Source: Burkholderia aenigmatica
GTDB taxonomy: Bacteria; Pseudomonadota; Gammaproteobacteria; Burkholderiales; Burkholderiaceae
Reading direction: 5' to 3'
DNA: 64,000 nt
Assembly (NCBI RefSeq): GCF_902499175.1
Contig: NZ_CABVQC010000008.1
Location: forward strand, 62,001 to 126,000
Below, in pieces: positions 45,886-54,990 of the stretch. Under the pieces are notes generated by a model. That model saw nothing but the letters and a program-made list of their open reading frames with translations, searched no databases and was not told the DNA's origin. Made by a program: the position numbers and the translations under genes. The first letter of the stretch is position 1; each line of letters starts with the position of its first letter.

Positions 45886-47463
45886 GTGCAGTCTCCGGCA
45901 AAAAAAGGGACGCTCGCACTGGCGGTTCTTGCAGTCTCATTAATAATGGCCGGATGCGCGAGCATGGGCGACAACAAGCCGCAGTCGGCCCGCATCGAGG
46001 CGAACGCGCTCGATGCCGGCGCCGCGATCCGCGCGGCCGACCGTGACGCGGGCTGGCCCGCGGCCGACTGGTGGCGCGCCTACCGCGATCCGCAACTCGA
46101 CGCCTGGATCGCCAATGCCCAGGCCGGCAACCCGACGCTCGCGGCCGCCGAGGCCCGGGTGCGCGAAGCGCAGGCAATGGCACGCGTGGCACGCTCGGCC
46201 GAATTGCCGCAGATCAACGGCAACCTGTCGCTGATGCGCGAGCACTGGCCGGACAACGTGTACTACGGCCCCGGCCCGCTCGCGAACGCCGATACCTGGA
46301 ACAACACCGGCACGCTCGGCCTGTCGTACCACCTCGATCTGTGGGGCAAGGACAAGAACGCGACCGAGCGCGCGCTCGACACCGCTCACGCGACCGCCGC
46401 CGATGCCCGTGCGGCAAAGCTCGAGCTCGAAGTCAACGTCGTGCGTGCATACGTGCAGATGTCGATGAACTACGCACTGCTCGACCTCGCGCACGAAACG
46501 TTCGAACGCCAGCGCTCGCTCGCCGATCTCGCACGCAAGCGGCTGCAGGCCGGCCTCGGCACGCAGCTCGAAGTGAGCCAGGCTGAGTCGACGCTGCCCG
46601 ACTATGAGCGCCAGATCGACAGCTACGAGGAAGCGATCCAGCTCGCGCGGCACCAGCTCGCCGCGCTGGCCGGCAAGGGCCCGGGCGCCGGCGACACGAT
46701 CAAGCGGCCGCAGCTGGCGCTCGACGCACCGGCCGGCCTGCCGTCGGCGATGCCGGCCGACCTGCTCGGCCGCCGTCCCGACGTCGTCGCGGCGCGCTGG
46801 ACGGTCGACGCGCAGGCGCGCGGCATCGACGTCGCGAAGGCGTCGTTCTACCCGAACATCGACCTGCTCGCGACGGTCGGCGGCTTCGGCGTGACCGCGC
46901 CGTTCACCGACTTCCTGCGCGCGATGAACGGCGGCTGGACGGCCGGCCCCGCGCTGTCGCTGCCGATCTTCGAAGGCGGCCGGCTGCGCGCGCAGCTCGG
47001 TGCGGCCAACGCCGGCTACGACCAGGCGGTCGAGCGCTACAACCAGACGATCGTCGGCGCGCTCAAGGACATCGCCGACCAGGTCGTGCGGATCCGTTCG
47101 CTCGATACGCAGAAGAAGGACGCCGCACGCTCGGTGGCCGCCAACGACCGCAGCTACCAGCTGTCGCGCGAAGGCTTCCGTCGCGGGTTGACCGACTACG
47201 TGAACGTGCTGGTCGCGCAGCAGCAGTTGCTGCGCGCGCAGGAGACGGCCGCCCGCATCGACGCGGAACGCCTCGCCGCGCACGCACAGCTGATGGCCGC
47301 GCTCGGCGGCGGCGTCGAGACGGGTACCGATGTGCCTCATGACGAATCCGCCGCGGGCGCAGCCGGGCCTGCCGCCGCGTCGAATGCGAAGCCGGTGGCA
47401 GCCGCCGCCCGGCCCGCGCAGGTCGCGGCCGCCGGTGCGTCCGGCGTGCCGGCCGCACGATAA
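45886..47463 (+). CDS. NodT-family outer-membrane efflux lipoprotein (GTG start)
   Basis: About 525 residues. The start is GTG at 45886, preceded by AAAGGGAGA, since upstream codons are not coding-like. A lipobox LIMAGC ends the signal peptide near residue 24. Two OEP repeats follow (about 70-270 and 290-480), with AEARVREAQAMARVARSAELPQ and PADLLGRRPDVVAARW, as in OprM/NodT channels. The last 50 residues are Ala-rich. It forms the trimeric outer-membrane exit duct for the pump encoded just downstream. Confidence 0.92.
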   Translation: MQSPAKKGTLALAVLAVSLIMAGCASMGDNKPQSARIEANALDAGAAIRAADRDAGWPAADWWRAYRDPQLDAWIANAQAGNPTLAAAEARVREAQAMARVARSAELPQINGNLSLMREHWPDNVYYGPGPLANADTWNNTGTLGLSYHLDLWGKDKNATERALDTAHATAADARAAKLELEVNVVRAYVQMSMNYALLDLAHETFERQRSLADLARKRLQAGLGTQLEVSQAESTLPDYERQIDSYEEAIQLARHQLAALAGKGPGAGDTIKRPQLALDAPAGLPSAMPADLLGRRPDVVAARWTVDAQARGIDVAKASFYPNIDLLATVGGFGVTAPFTDFLRAMNGGWTAGPALSLPIFEGGRLRAQLGAANAGYDQAVERYNQTIVGALKDIADQVVRIRSLDTQKKDAARSVAANDRSYQLSREGFRRGLTDYVNVLVAQQQLLRAQETAARIDAERLAAHAQLMAALGGGVETGTDVPHDESAAGAAGPAAASNAKPVAAAARPAQVAAAGASGVPAAR

Positions 47464-47477
47464 CGCGGAGCGACGCC

Positions 47478-49685
47478 ATGTCAGCCTCCTCCCCCGCTTC
47501 CACGCACGCCGGCGGCCCGTTCGCGGCCTGGACCGCCGCGTTCGGCGACTGGGCCCGTACCGACGGCGCCGCGTGGCTCTATCTGTTCAAGGCGCTGCTC
47601 GCCGCGTTCATCGCGACCGGCGTGTCGATGCGGCTCGACCTGCCCGCGCCGAAGACGGCGATGACCACGGTGTTCATCGTGATGCAGCCGCAAAGCGGCG
47701 CGGTGCTCGCGAAGAGCTTCTACCGCGTCGCCGGCACGATCTTCGGGCTGATCGCGACGCTCACGTTCGTCGGGCTGTTCCCGCAGCAGCCGCAGCTGTT
47801 CCTGCTGGCCATCGCGCTGTGGATCGCGCTGTGCACGGCCGGCGCCGCACGCAACCGCAACTTCCGCAGCTACGGCTTCCTGCTCGCCGGCTATACGACC
47901 GCGCTGATCGGCCTGCCCGCGTCGCAACACCCGGACGGCGCCTTCATGAGCGCGATGACGCGCGTGTCCGAGGTCATCATCGGGATCGTGTCGGCCGGCG
48001 TCGTCAGCGCGCTCGTGTTTCCGCAGTACACGGGCGAGCAGATGCGCACGACGGTCCGCAAGCGCTTCGGCAGCTTCGTCGACTATGTCGCGTCGGCGCT
48101 GTCGGGCCAGCTCGACCGCGCGCACATCGAGACCATTCATACGCGCTTCGTCGCCGACGTGGTGGGCTTCGAGGCCGCGCGCAGCATGGCGGTGTTCGAG
48201 GATCCCGGCACGCGCATGCGCAGCGGCCGGCTCGCGCGGCTGAACAGCGAGTTCATGAGCGCGTCGAGCCGCTTCCACGCGCTGCATCAGCTGATGAACC
48301 GGCTGCACGCGGCCGGCGCGCAAGCCGCGATCGACGCGATCGAACCGTATTTCCGTGAAATCGCGCCGCTGCTCACGCGCAACGGCGAACCCGTGCGCAC
48401 GTCGGTCGACGCCGCGCACGCGGCCGAGCAGCTGCTCGCGTGGCGCGACGCGCTGCCGCGCCGCATCCGCGCGACGCGCGCAGAACTCGAAACGCGCCCG
48501 GACTTCCCGCTGCTCGACTTCGATACGGCGGCCGAACTGCTGTACCGCTTCATCACCGACCTGCAGGAATACGCGGCGACCTACGCGTCGCTGTCGAGCG
48601 CGACGCACGAGCGTGAACGCTGGATCGAACGCTACGAGCCGCGCACCAACATGACGGCCGCGCTGATCGCGGGCATCCGCACCGCGGTGGTGATCCTCAC
48701 GCTCGGCTGGTTCTGGATCGAAACGGCCTGGCCGAACGGCGTCACGCTGGTGCTGACGGCGGCGGCGACCTGCGCGCTCGCGTCGTCGACGCCGCGCCCG
48801 ACCGCGATGTCCGCCCAGATGGGGATGGGCACGGCGCTGGCCGTCTGCACCGGCTTCGTGCTGATGTTCGGCATCTATCCGCGGATCGATGGCTTCGTGC
48901 TGCTGTGCGTGGCGCTCGCGCCGCTGCTCGCGATCGGCATCTACATGACGCTGAAGCCGAAGCTCGCGGGCTACGGGATGGGCTACCTGATCTTCTTCTG
49001 CTTCCTCGCAGGCCCGGACAACATCACGCATTACGATCCGTCGAGCTTCATGAACGACGCGCTCGCACTCGTGCTGTCGATGCTGGTATCGGCGATCGCG
49101 TTCGCGGTGCTGTTCCCGCCGACCGCGCCGTGGCTCAAGAAGCGGCTGTTCGCCGACCTGCGCCACCAGGCCGTCGCGGCCGGTCATGCGCGGCTCGCCG
49201 GCCTGCGCACGCGCTTCGAGAGCGGCGCGCGCGACCTGATGTACCAGGCGCACACGCTGTCGGCCGACCAGCCCGACGTGCAGCGCGACGCGCTGCGCTG
49301 GATGTTCGCGGTGCTCGAGACCGGCAACGCGTCGATCGACCTGCGCCACGAGCTGGCGGCACTGCCGTCCGACCCGCGTTTTGCGCCGACGATGCCGTGG
49401 CGACGTGCGATCGAGACGATGCGCACCGCGCTGTCGTCGCTGTTCACCAAGCCCGACGCCGCACGCTTCGACGCGACGCTCGCGGCAGTGAACGACGCGA
49501 TCGACGCGACCCGGCAGACGCTTGACGCGTTCACGCCGACGCGTGACGAACGCCACCGGCTGCAGCGCATCCTGAGCCACCTGCATTTCGTGCGCACGGC
49601 GCTGCTCGATCCCGAATCGCCGCTCGATGCGCTCAACCGAAACCGCGCCACGACCGCGCGCACCCAACCCGGAGCCTCGTCATGA
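47478..49685 (+). CDS. FUSC-family (fusaric-acid/aromatic-acid) efflux membrane protein
   Basis: A 735-residue inner-membrane transporter of the PF04632-like type. An N-terminal block of membrane helices (about 25-175) starts WLYLFKALLAAFIATGVSMRLDLPAPKTAMTTVFIVMQPQSG; a long cytosolic middle part spans about 180-390, and a second helix block lies at about 395-550. Relatives are AaeB and FusC, which export p-hydroxybenzoate and fusaric acid. It lies in a four-gene pump operon and overlaps the DUF1656 gene by ATGA. Confidence 0.92.
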   Translation: MSASSPASTHAGGPFAAWTAAFGDWARTDGAAWLYLFKALLAAFIATGVSMRLDLPAPKTAMTTVFIVMQPQSGAVLAKSFYRVAGTIFGLIATLTFVGLFPQQPQLFLLAIALWIALCTAGAARNRNFRSYGFLLAGYTTALIGLPASQHPDGAFMSAMTRVSEVIIGIVSAGVVSALVFPQYTGEQMRTTVRKRFGSFVDYVASALSGQLDRAHIETIHTRFVADVVGFEAARSMAVFEDPGTRMRSGRLARLNSEFMSASSRFHALHQLMNRLHAAGAQAAIDAIEPYFREIAPLLTRNGEPVRTSVDAAHAAEQLLAWRDALPRRIRATRAELETRPDFPLLDFDTAAELLYRFITDLQEYAATYASLSSATHERERWIERYEPRTNMTAALIAGIRTAVVILTLGWFWIETAWPNGVTLVLTAAATCALASSTPRPTAMSAQMGMGTALAVCTGFVLMFGIYPRIDGFVLLCVALAPLLAIGIYMTLKPKLAGYGMGYLIFFCFLAGPDNITHYDPSSFMNDALALVLSMLVSAIAFAVLFPPTAPWLKKRLFADLRHQAVAAGHARLAGLRTRFESGARDLMYQAHTLSADQPDVQRDALRWMFAVLETGNASIDLRHELAALPSDPRFAPTMPWRRAIETMRTALSSLFTKPDAARFDATLAAVNDAIDATRQTLDAFTPTRDERHRLQRILSHLHFVRTALLDPESPLDALNRNRATTARTQPGASS

Positions 49686-49885
49686 TGCCGCGTGAAATCG
49701 CCATTCTCGATGCCTACATGCCCACGGTGGTGCTGATGTTCGTCATCGGCGCGCTGGCCACGTGGGCCGTCGATCGCCTGCTCGCCTACACGGGCCTCTA
49801 CCGTCTCGTCTGGCACCCGTCGCTGTTCCGGGCCTGCCTTCTCGTCTGTATTTGCGGCGGACTGAGTCTTGCCGTTTATCGTTGA
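49682..49885 (+). CDS. DUF1656 small membrane protein (AaeX-like)
   Basis: A 67-residue protein with two membrane segments: IAILDAYMPTVVLMFVIGALATW and SLFRACLLVCICGGLSLAVY. It matches the DUF1656/AaeX family found between FUSC and HlyD genes. Its exact task is unknown but it always travels with this pump type. The start overlaps the stop of the FUSC gene by four bases. Confidence 0.9.
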   Translation: MMPREIAILDAYMPTVVLMFVIGALATWAVDRLLAYTGLYRLVWHPSLFRACLLVCICGGLSLAVYR

Positions 49886-49897
49886 TCCAGAACAATC

Positions 49898-50773
49898 ATG
49901 ATGCTCAGAAAACTTTTCGGCTTCGTCGCGACCGCCGTCATTCTCATCGTCGCGATCCTGATCGGGCGCTCGCTGTGGGTGCACTACATGGACGATCCAT
50001 GGACGCGCGACGGGCGCGTGCGCGCCGAGATCGTCAACGTCGCGCCGGACGTGTCGGGCGCGATCGTCGAGCTGCCCGTGCATGACAACCAGCTCGTCAA
50101 GAAAGGCGACCTGATCATGCAGATCGACCCGTCGCACTACCAGATCGCGGTCGAGCAGGCGCAGGCAGCCGTCGCCGCCCGTCGCGCGGAACTGCAGATG
50201 CGCCGCGACGACGCGGCCCGCCGCGCGGACCTCGACGCGCTCGTCGTGTCGAAGGAAAACCGCGAGAACGCCGCGCACAGCGCATCGAGCGCCGATGCGC
50301 AGTACCAGCAGGCAATCGCCGCGCTCGACGCCGCGAAGCTCAACCTCGAACGCACGCGCGTCGTCGCGCCGGTCGACGGCTACGTCACGAACCTGCAGAC
50401 CTTCAAGGGCAACTACGCGGTGGCCGGCCAGGCCAAGCTCGCGATCGTCGACAGCCACTCGTTCTGGGTCTACGGCTACTTCGAGGAAACCAAGCTGCCG
50501 CGCGTGAAGATCGGCGCGCCGGCCGAGATGCGGCTGATGAGCGGCGGCGTGATGAAGGGCCACGTCGAGAGCATCTCGCGCGGCATCTACGATCGCGACA
50601 ACCCGCAAAGCCGCGACCTCGTCGCCGACGTGAACCCGACCTTCAACTGGGTGCGCCTCGCGCAGCGCGTGCCGGTGCGCATCAGGATCGACGAAGTCCC
50701 GGCCGACGTGGTGCTGTCGGCGGGCACGACCTGCACGGTCATCATCGATCCCGACAAGCAGAAGAAGTCGTAA
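49898..50773 (+). CDS. HlyD/EmrA-family periplasmic adaptor
   Basis: A 291-residue membrane-fusion protein. One N-terminal membrane segment (about 4-27) is followed by the biotinyl-lipoyl-like half VNVAPDVSGAIVELPVHDNQLVKKGDLIMQID near 45, a helical hairpin (about 80-150), the second lipoyl half and a beta-barrel. It joins the inner-membrane transporter to the outer-membrane channel. It is the last gene of the pump operon, 12 bp after the DUF1656 gene. Confidence 0.93.
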   Translation: MMLRKLFGFVATAVILIVAILIGRSLWVHYMDDPWTRDGRVRAEIVNVAPDVSGAIVELPVHDNQLVKKGDLIMQIDPSHYQIAVEQAQAAVAARRAELQMRRDDAARRADLDALVVSKENRENAAHSASSADAQYQQAIAALDAAKLNLERTRVVAPVDGYVTNLQTFKGNYAVAGQAKLAIVDSHSFWVYGYFEETKLPRVKIGAPAEMRLMSGGVMKGHVESISRGIYDRDNPQSRDLVADVNPTFNWVRLAQRVPVRIRIDEVPADVVLSAGTTCTVIIDPDKQKKS

Positions 50774-50794
50774 TACCCGAACGGCCGGGCGCGC

Positions 50795-52468
50795 TCAGGC
50801 CGCGATGCGAAAACGCCCGACCAGCGACTTCAACGCCTGCGCCTGCTCGTCGAGCGCGTTCGCCGCGGCGGCCGCCTGCTCGACGAGTGCCGCGTTCTGC
50901 TGGGTGCCGGCGTCCATCTGCGTGACCGCGCGGCCGATCTCGTCGATCCCGGCGCTCTGCTCGTCCGATGCGGCGGAAATCTCGCCGATGATGTCGGTCA
51001 CGCGCTTGACCGCGCGCACGACGTCGCCCATCGTGCGGCCCGCATCGTGCGCGAGCGCCGCACCGTTCGCGACGCGCTCGACCGACGCGCCGATCAGCGC
51101 ACGAATTTCCTTCGCTGCGGTCGCCGCGCGCTGCGCGAGCAGGCGGACCTCGCCCGCCACCACCGAGAAGCCGCGCCCCTGCTCGCCGGCACGTGCCGCC
51201 TCGACCGCCGCGTTCAACGCGAGAATGTTGGTCTGGAACGCGATCCCCTCGATCGTGCCGATGATGTCGCGGATGTTCTTCGCGCTGTCGTCGATCTCGC
51301 TCATCGTCGCCACCACACGCCCGACGACTTCCCCACCCGTCTCCGCGACGGCCGACGCATTGGCCGCGAGCGCGCTCGCCTGACGCGCATTCTCGGCGTT
51401 CTGCCGTACGGTCGACGTGAGCTGCTCCATGCTGGCCGCGGTGCGCTCGAGCGCGACGGCCTGCTGCTCGGTGCGCTTCGACAGATCGAGGTTGCCGGTG
51501 GAGATCTCGCCCGACGCGGCCGCGATCGCCTCGGCGCTGACGGCGATCTCGCCGACGGTCGCCGCGAGCCCCGTCTGCATCTCGGCCAGCGCACGCACCA
51601 TGCTGTCGCGGTCGTGCCGGCCCAGCTTGATCGGTCGCGTCAGGTCGCCGCGCGCGATGTCCGCGGCGATCGCCTTCGCATGCGCGGGCTCGCCGCCGAG
51701 CTGCGACGCGAGACGGCGCACCACGCGCTCGGCGATGACGATCGCGAGCACGATCAGCGCAGCCGTCATCGCCGCGATCATCGCGAACGACGACGAGAAA
51801 ATGGTGGCGGACGCATCGAGCGTGGCCTTCGACTTCGCGCCGCGCGTCTTCACGAGTTCGGCAACGAGTTTCTCGAGCTTGCCGGTTTCGACCAGCAACG
51901 ACACGTCCTGCGTGCCGACCTGCCAGTTCATCTGCGACAGGTCGAGCGGCTGCGCGCGCACGAGCGCGACGAAATCGCGCAGATGCGTGCTCCACGTGCC
52001 GACCGCCGTCGAGAAGGCGCGCAGCCGCGCCGAATCGTCGACGTCGCCCGGATCCGCGTAGCGCTGCAGCGTGCCGAGCGCCTGGCCGATCGACGCGAGC
52101 CCCGCGCCGACTTCGGCGCCCAATTCGTCGCGCTCCTTCGCGGTGCTCGCCGTCAGCAGCATCTTCTGGGCACGGCTCGCGCGCAGCACTTCGGCCCGAA
52201 CCTCCTCGGCCGCGCGGCTCGCGACGTGGCCCTGCTCGTAGACCGACGCGATCGACGCGTTCAGCCGGCTGATCTGCCACAGCGAAAACATGCCGATCGC
52301 CAGCGTGCCGGCGAGCAGGATCGCGAATGCGGCGCGCAACGTCGCCTTGACGGTCCACGGCCGGCGCTCGCGACGCGCCGCGCGCAGGCGCCGGGCGGTG
52401 CGACCGGCGGTAACGTCGGGTGCGGCGGCGGCCGCACCGGGCTGTGGATGCAAAGATGCTGCTTTCAT
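50795..52468 (-). CDS. Methyl-accepting chemotaxis protein
   Basis: About 557 residues. The start is [11 protein letters not shown]. Membrane segment 1 is near 44-63. The periplasmic sensor part (about 65-225) resembles a four-helix bundle of the Tar type. Membrane segment 2 is near 228-248, then HAMP, then the signalling domain. The tip [43 protein letters not shown] is intact. No CheR/CheB-binding pentapeptide is present at the C-terminus. The ligand is unknown. It converges with the efflux operon. Confidence 0.94.
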   Translation of the reverse strand: MKAASLHPQPGAAAAAPDVTAGRTARRLRAARRERRPWTVKATLRAAFAILLAGTLAIGMFSLWQISRLNASIASVYEQGHVASRAAEEVRAEVLRASRAQKMLLTASTAKERDELGAEVGAGLASIGQALGTLQRYADPGDVDDSARLRAFSTAVGTWSTHLRDFVALVRAQPLDLSQMNWQVGTQDVSLLVETGKLEKLVAELVKTRGAKSKATLDASATIFSSSFAMIAAMTAALIVLAIVIAERVVRRLASQLGGEPAHAKAIAADIARGDLTRPIKLGRHDRDSMVRALAEMQTGLAATVGEIAVSAEAIAAASGEISTGNLDLSKRTEQQAVALERTAASMEQLTSTVRQNAENARQASALAANASAVAETGGEVVGRVVATMSEIDDSAKNIRDIIGTIEGIAFQTNILALNAAVEAARAGEQGRGFSVVAGEVRLLAQRAATAAKEIRALIGASVERVANGAALAHDAGRTMGDVVRAVKRVTDIIGEISAASDEQSAGIDEIGRAVTQMDAGTQQNAALVEQAAAAANALDEQAQALKSLVGRFRIAA

Positions 52469-52876
52469 CGAACTATCCCCGTATTGATCACGCGGCCGGA
52501 AAGGTCGGTCCCGGCGTTCCCGCGATGGCTGGCCATGCCGCGCGTCCTGCGCCCGCACGGCGGATAGCCGGTGCCGGACGCGGCGCGCCTGTTGTCATTG
52601 GGTCGTTCTACGGCCGCCATCACCGTTTCTTGAGTCCGGTAAACCACGCACCGGCCCAGGGCGCGCGCCCCTGCCGACAGGCGGGCGCGCCGCCAGCGTT
52701 ATACCCGGTCAAAAAAACCGGCATCGGCCGATCCGTCGGATGAATGTCCGATTCACGACAAAACTTGTCCTGACATTCCCAATACGCCACATTACACTTC
52801 TTTGACGCAGCAACGATTCAAGACGCGCCGATCCCCAGCAGAGCGCGCCCGCCACCTCAACTCGTTCAGCTCTCAC
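52469..52876. other. Divergent intergenic region, no gene found
   Basis: About 400 bp between the divergent chemoreceptor and Fsr-type exporter genes. It should contain both promoters. The right third is AT-richer (ACAAAACTTGTCC, CATTACAC). No gene, repeat or clear operator could be supported. Confidence 0.5.
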
Positions 52877-54115
52877 ATGGAAACCAGCCTCGACACCGGC
52901 TCCGCCGGCGCAGCCGCCACCCAACCGTCCGCGCCACCCGTCGCCCGCACCGTCTACCCGGTGCTCGGCGCGATCAGCTTCTCGCACATGCTCAACGACA
53001 TGATCCAGTCGTTGATCCTGGCGATCTATCCGATGCTCAAGAGCCAGTTCGCGCTGTCGTTCGCGCAGATCGGCCTGATCACGCTCACCTACCAGATCAC
53101 CGCATCGCTGCTGCAACCGCTCGTCGGCCTCTATACCGACAAGCGGCCGAAACCGTATTCGCTGCCGGTCGGGATGGGCTTCACGCTCGCGGGGCTGCTG
53201 CTGATGTCGACCGCGTCGAATTTCCCGATGCTGCTGGTGGCCGCGGCGCTCGTCGGCTGCGGCTCGTCGGTGTTCCATCCGGAATCGTCGCGGGTCGCGC
53301 GGATGGCGTCGGGCGGCCAGCACGGGCTCGCGCAGTCGGTGTTCCAGGTCGGCGGCAATGCGGGTTCCGCGCTTGGGCCGCTGCTCGCCGCGCTCGTGAT
53401 CATTCCGCACGGCCAGCACAGCATCGCGTGGTTCTCGGCGGCCGCGCTTGTCGCGATGATCGTGCTCACGCAGATCGGCCACTGGTACAAGAAGCATCCG
53501 TCGATGAAGAAGAAGGCCGCGGCGGCCGGCCACCCGACGCTGTCGCGCGGCCGCGTACTCGGCGCGATCGGCGTGCTGGTGCTGCTGGTGTTCTCGAAGT
53601 ACTTCTACCTCGCGAGCATCAACAGCTATTTCACGTTCTACCTGATCGACAAGTTCCACCTGTCGGTGCAGGCCGCGCAGATCCACCTGTTCGTGTTCCT
53701 CGCAGCCGTGGCGGCCGGCACGCTGATCGGCGGGCCGGTGGGCGACCGGATCGGCCGCAAGTACGTGATCTGGGTATCGATCCTCGGCGTCGCGCCGTTC
53801 ACGCTGCTGCTGCCGTACGCGAACCTGTTCTGGACGACCGTGTTGACCGTGATCATCGGCATCGTGCTGGCGTCGGCGTTCGCCGCGATCCTCGTCTACG
53901 CGACGGAGCTGATGCCCGGCAAGGTCGGGATGGTCGCGGGGCTGTTCTTCGGCTTCGCGTTCGGCCTCGGCGGGGTCGGCGCGGCCGTGCTCGGCCAGCT
54001 CGCCGACGCAACGAACATCACGTTCGTCTACAAGGTGTGCTCGTTCCTGCCGCTGATCGGCGTGCTGACGATCTTCCTGCCGAACCTCGAAAGCAGCCGG
54101 CGCAAGAAGGCGTGA
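52877..54115 (+). CDS. MFS exporter, Fsr (fosmidomycin-resistance) type
   Basis: About 412 residues with 12 membrane segments. ISFSHMLNDMIQSLILAIYPMLK is the start of Fsr-type MFS exporters, and GCGSSVFHPESSRVARMASGG is the Fsr signature in helix 4/5. The second half contains GGPVGDRIGRKYV. E. coli Fsr exports fosmidomycin; natural substrates are not known. The start is METSLDTG; a TTG further upstream opens the frame but the sequence there is weakly coding. Confidence 0.88.
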   Translation: METSLDTGSAGAAATQPSAPPVARTVYPVLGAISFSHMLNDMIQSLILAIYPMLKSQFALSFAQIGLITLTYQITASLLQPLVGLYTDKRPKPYSLPVGMGFTLAGLLLMSTASNFPMLLVAAALVGCGSSVFHPESSRVARMASGGQHGLAQSVFQVGGNAGSALGPLLAALVIIPHGQHSIAWFSAAALVAMIVLTQIGHWYKKHPSMKKKAAAAGHPTLSRGRVLGAIGVLVLLVFSKYFYLASINSYFTFYLIDKFHLSVQAAQIHLFVFLAAVAAGTLIGGPVGDRIGRKYVIWVSILGVAPFTLLLPYANLFWTTVLTVIIGIVLASAFAAILVYATELMPGKVGMVAGLFFGFAFGLGGVGAAVLGQLADATNITFVYKVCSFLPLIGVLTIFLPNLESSRRKKA

Positions 54116-54117
54116 CG

Positions 54118-54157
54118 AACGACCGGCCACCGCGTACACGCGGCGGCCGGTCGAACG
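54118..54157 (+). terminator. Hairpin after the Fsr-type gene
   Basis: CGACCGGCC and GGCCGGTCG form a strong stem just after the stop codon. No T-run follows, so it may be a stabilising hairpin or a weak terminator between two converging genes. Confidence 0.35.
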
Positions 54158-54192
54158 GCTCGAATGAAGGAATGAAGAGAACGGCGGCGGCT

Positions 54193-54990
54193 TCAGGCCG
54201 CCGTCGTCGCATGCAGCGTCAGGAAACGCTTGAGGATGCCGGACGAATAGCTGCTCGCGATCGCCGACAGGAAGTGCGAGAACGACTGCGTCGCGTGATC
54301 GTCGGCCGTATCGGAGATCGTGCGCACGAGTGCGAACGGCACGTCGTGCTCTGCGCACACCTGCGCGATCGCGGCCCCTTCCATTTCGACCGCGAGCGCA
54401 TCCGGCAGCGCGTCACGCAGCGCGACGACCTCGCGCTCGCTCGACACGAAGCGGTCGCCGCTGATGATGAGCCCCGCGTGCAGCGTCGCACCGGCCAGGC
54501 CGAAGCGCGCGGCGAACTGCGCGCCCTCTTCCGCGACGAATTGCGTGCACGCGGCCCGCAAGCGTGCGGTCAGCACCGCGTCGGTCGCGAAACGCGTGAT
54601 GCCGAGCAGCGGCACCTCGTAGCGCGGGAAGAGCGGCGAAGCGTCGAGATCATGCTGCAGCAGCGTATCGGCCACGACGACGTCGCCAACGCGCACCGTG
54701 CGCGACACGCCGCCTGCCACGCCGGTGAACACGACGCCAGACACGCCGAACACGTGGATCAGCGCGCTGACCGTCGCGGCGGCCGCGACCTTGCCGACCC
54801 GTGCGAGCGTCACGACGCAGGCCGCGCCGTGCACGGTGCCGACGTGATAATCGCGGCGGCCGAGCGTGACCGTCTGCATCGCGCCTTCGGCACGCATCGC
54901 GGCGATCAGGTCGCCGAGTTCCTCGGGCAGCGCGGCAAGAATGCCGAGCGGACGGGCCGCAGGCGTCACAACCATGTCGATGCCCATCAT
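54193..54990 (-). CDS. 5'-methylthioadenosine/S-adenosylhomocysteine nucleosidase-like protein
   Basis: About 265 residues of the PNP/UDP-phosphorylase fold. GILAALPEELGDL at the N-terminus, FTGVAGGVSRTVRVGDVVVAD near 90, VAVEMEGAAIAQVC near 200 and VRTISDTAD near 220 match MTA/SAH nucleosidases, including the catalytic Glu and Asp. It recycles by-products of SAM use and can supply the AI-2 precursor. Its ATGATG start overlaps the uvrD stop by four bases, so the two are coupled. Confidence 0.88.
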   Translation of the reverse strand: MMGIDMVVTPAARPLGILAALPEELGDLIAAMRAEGAMQTVTLGRRDYHVGTVHGAACVVTLARVGKVAAAATVSALIHVFGVSGVVFTGVAGGVSRTVRVGDVVVADTLLQHDLDASPLFPRYEVPLLGITRFATDAVLTARLRAACTQFVAEEGAQFAARFGLAGATLHAGLIISGDRFVSSEREVVALRDALPDALAVEMEGAAIAQVCAEHDVPFALVRTISDTADDHATQSFSHFLSAIASSYSSGILKRFLTLHATTAA

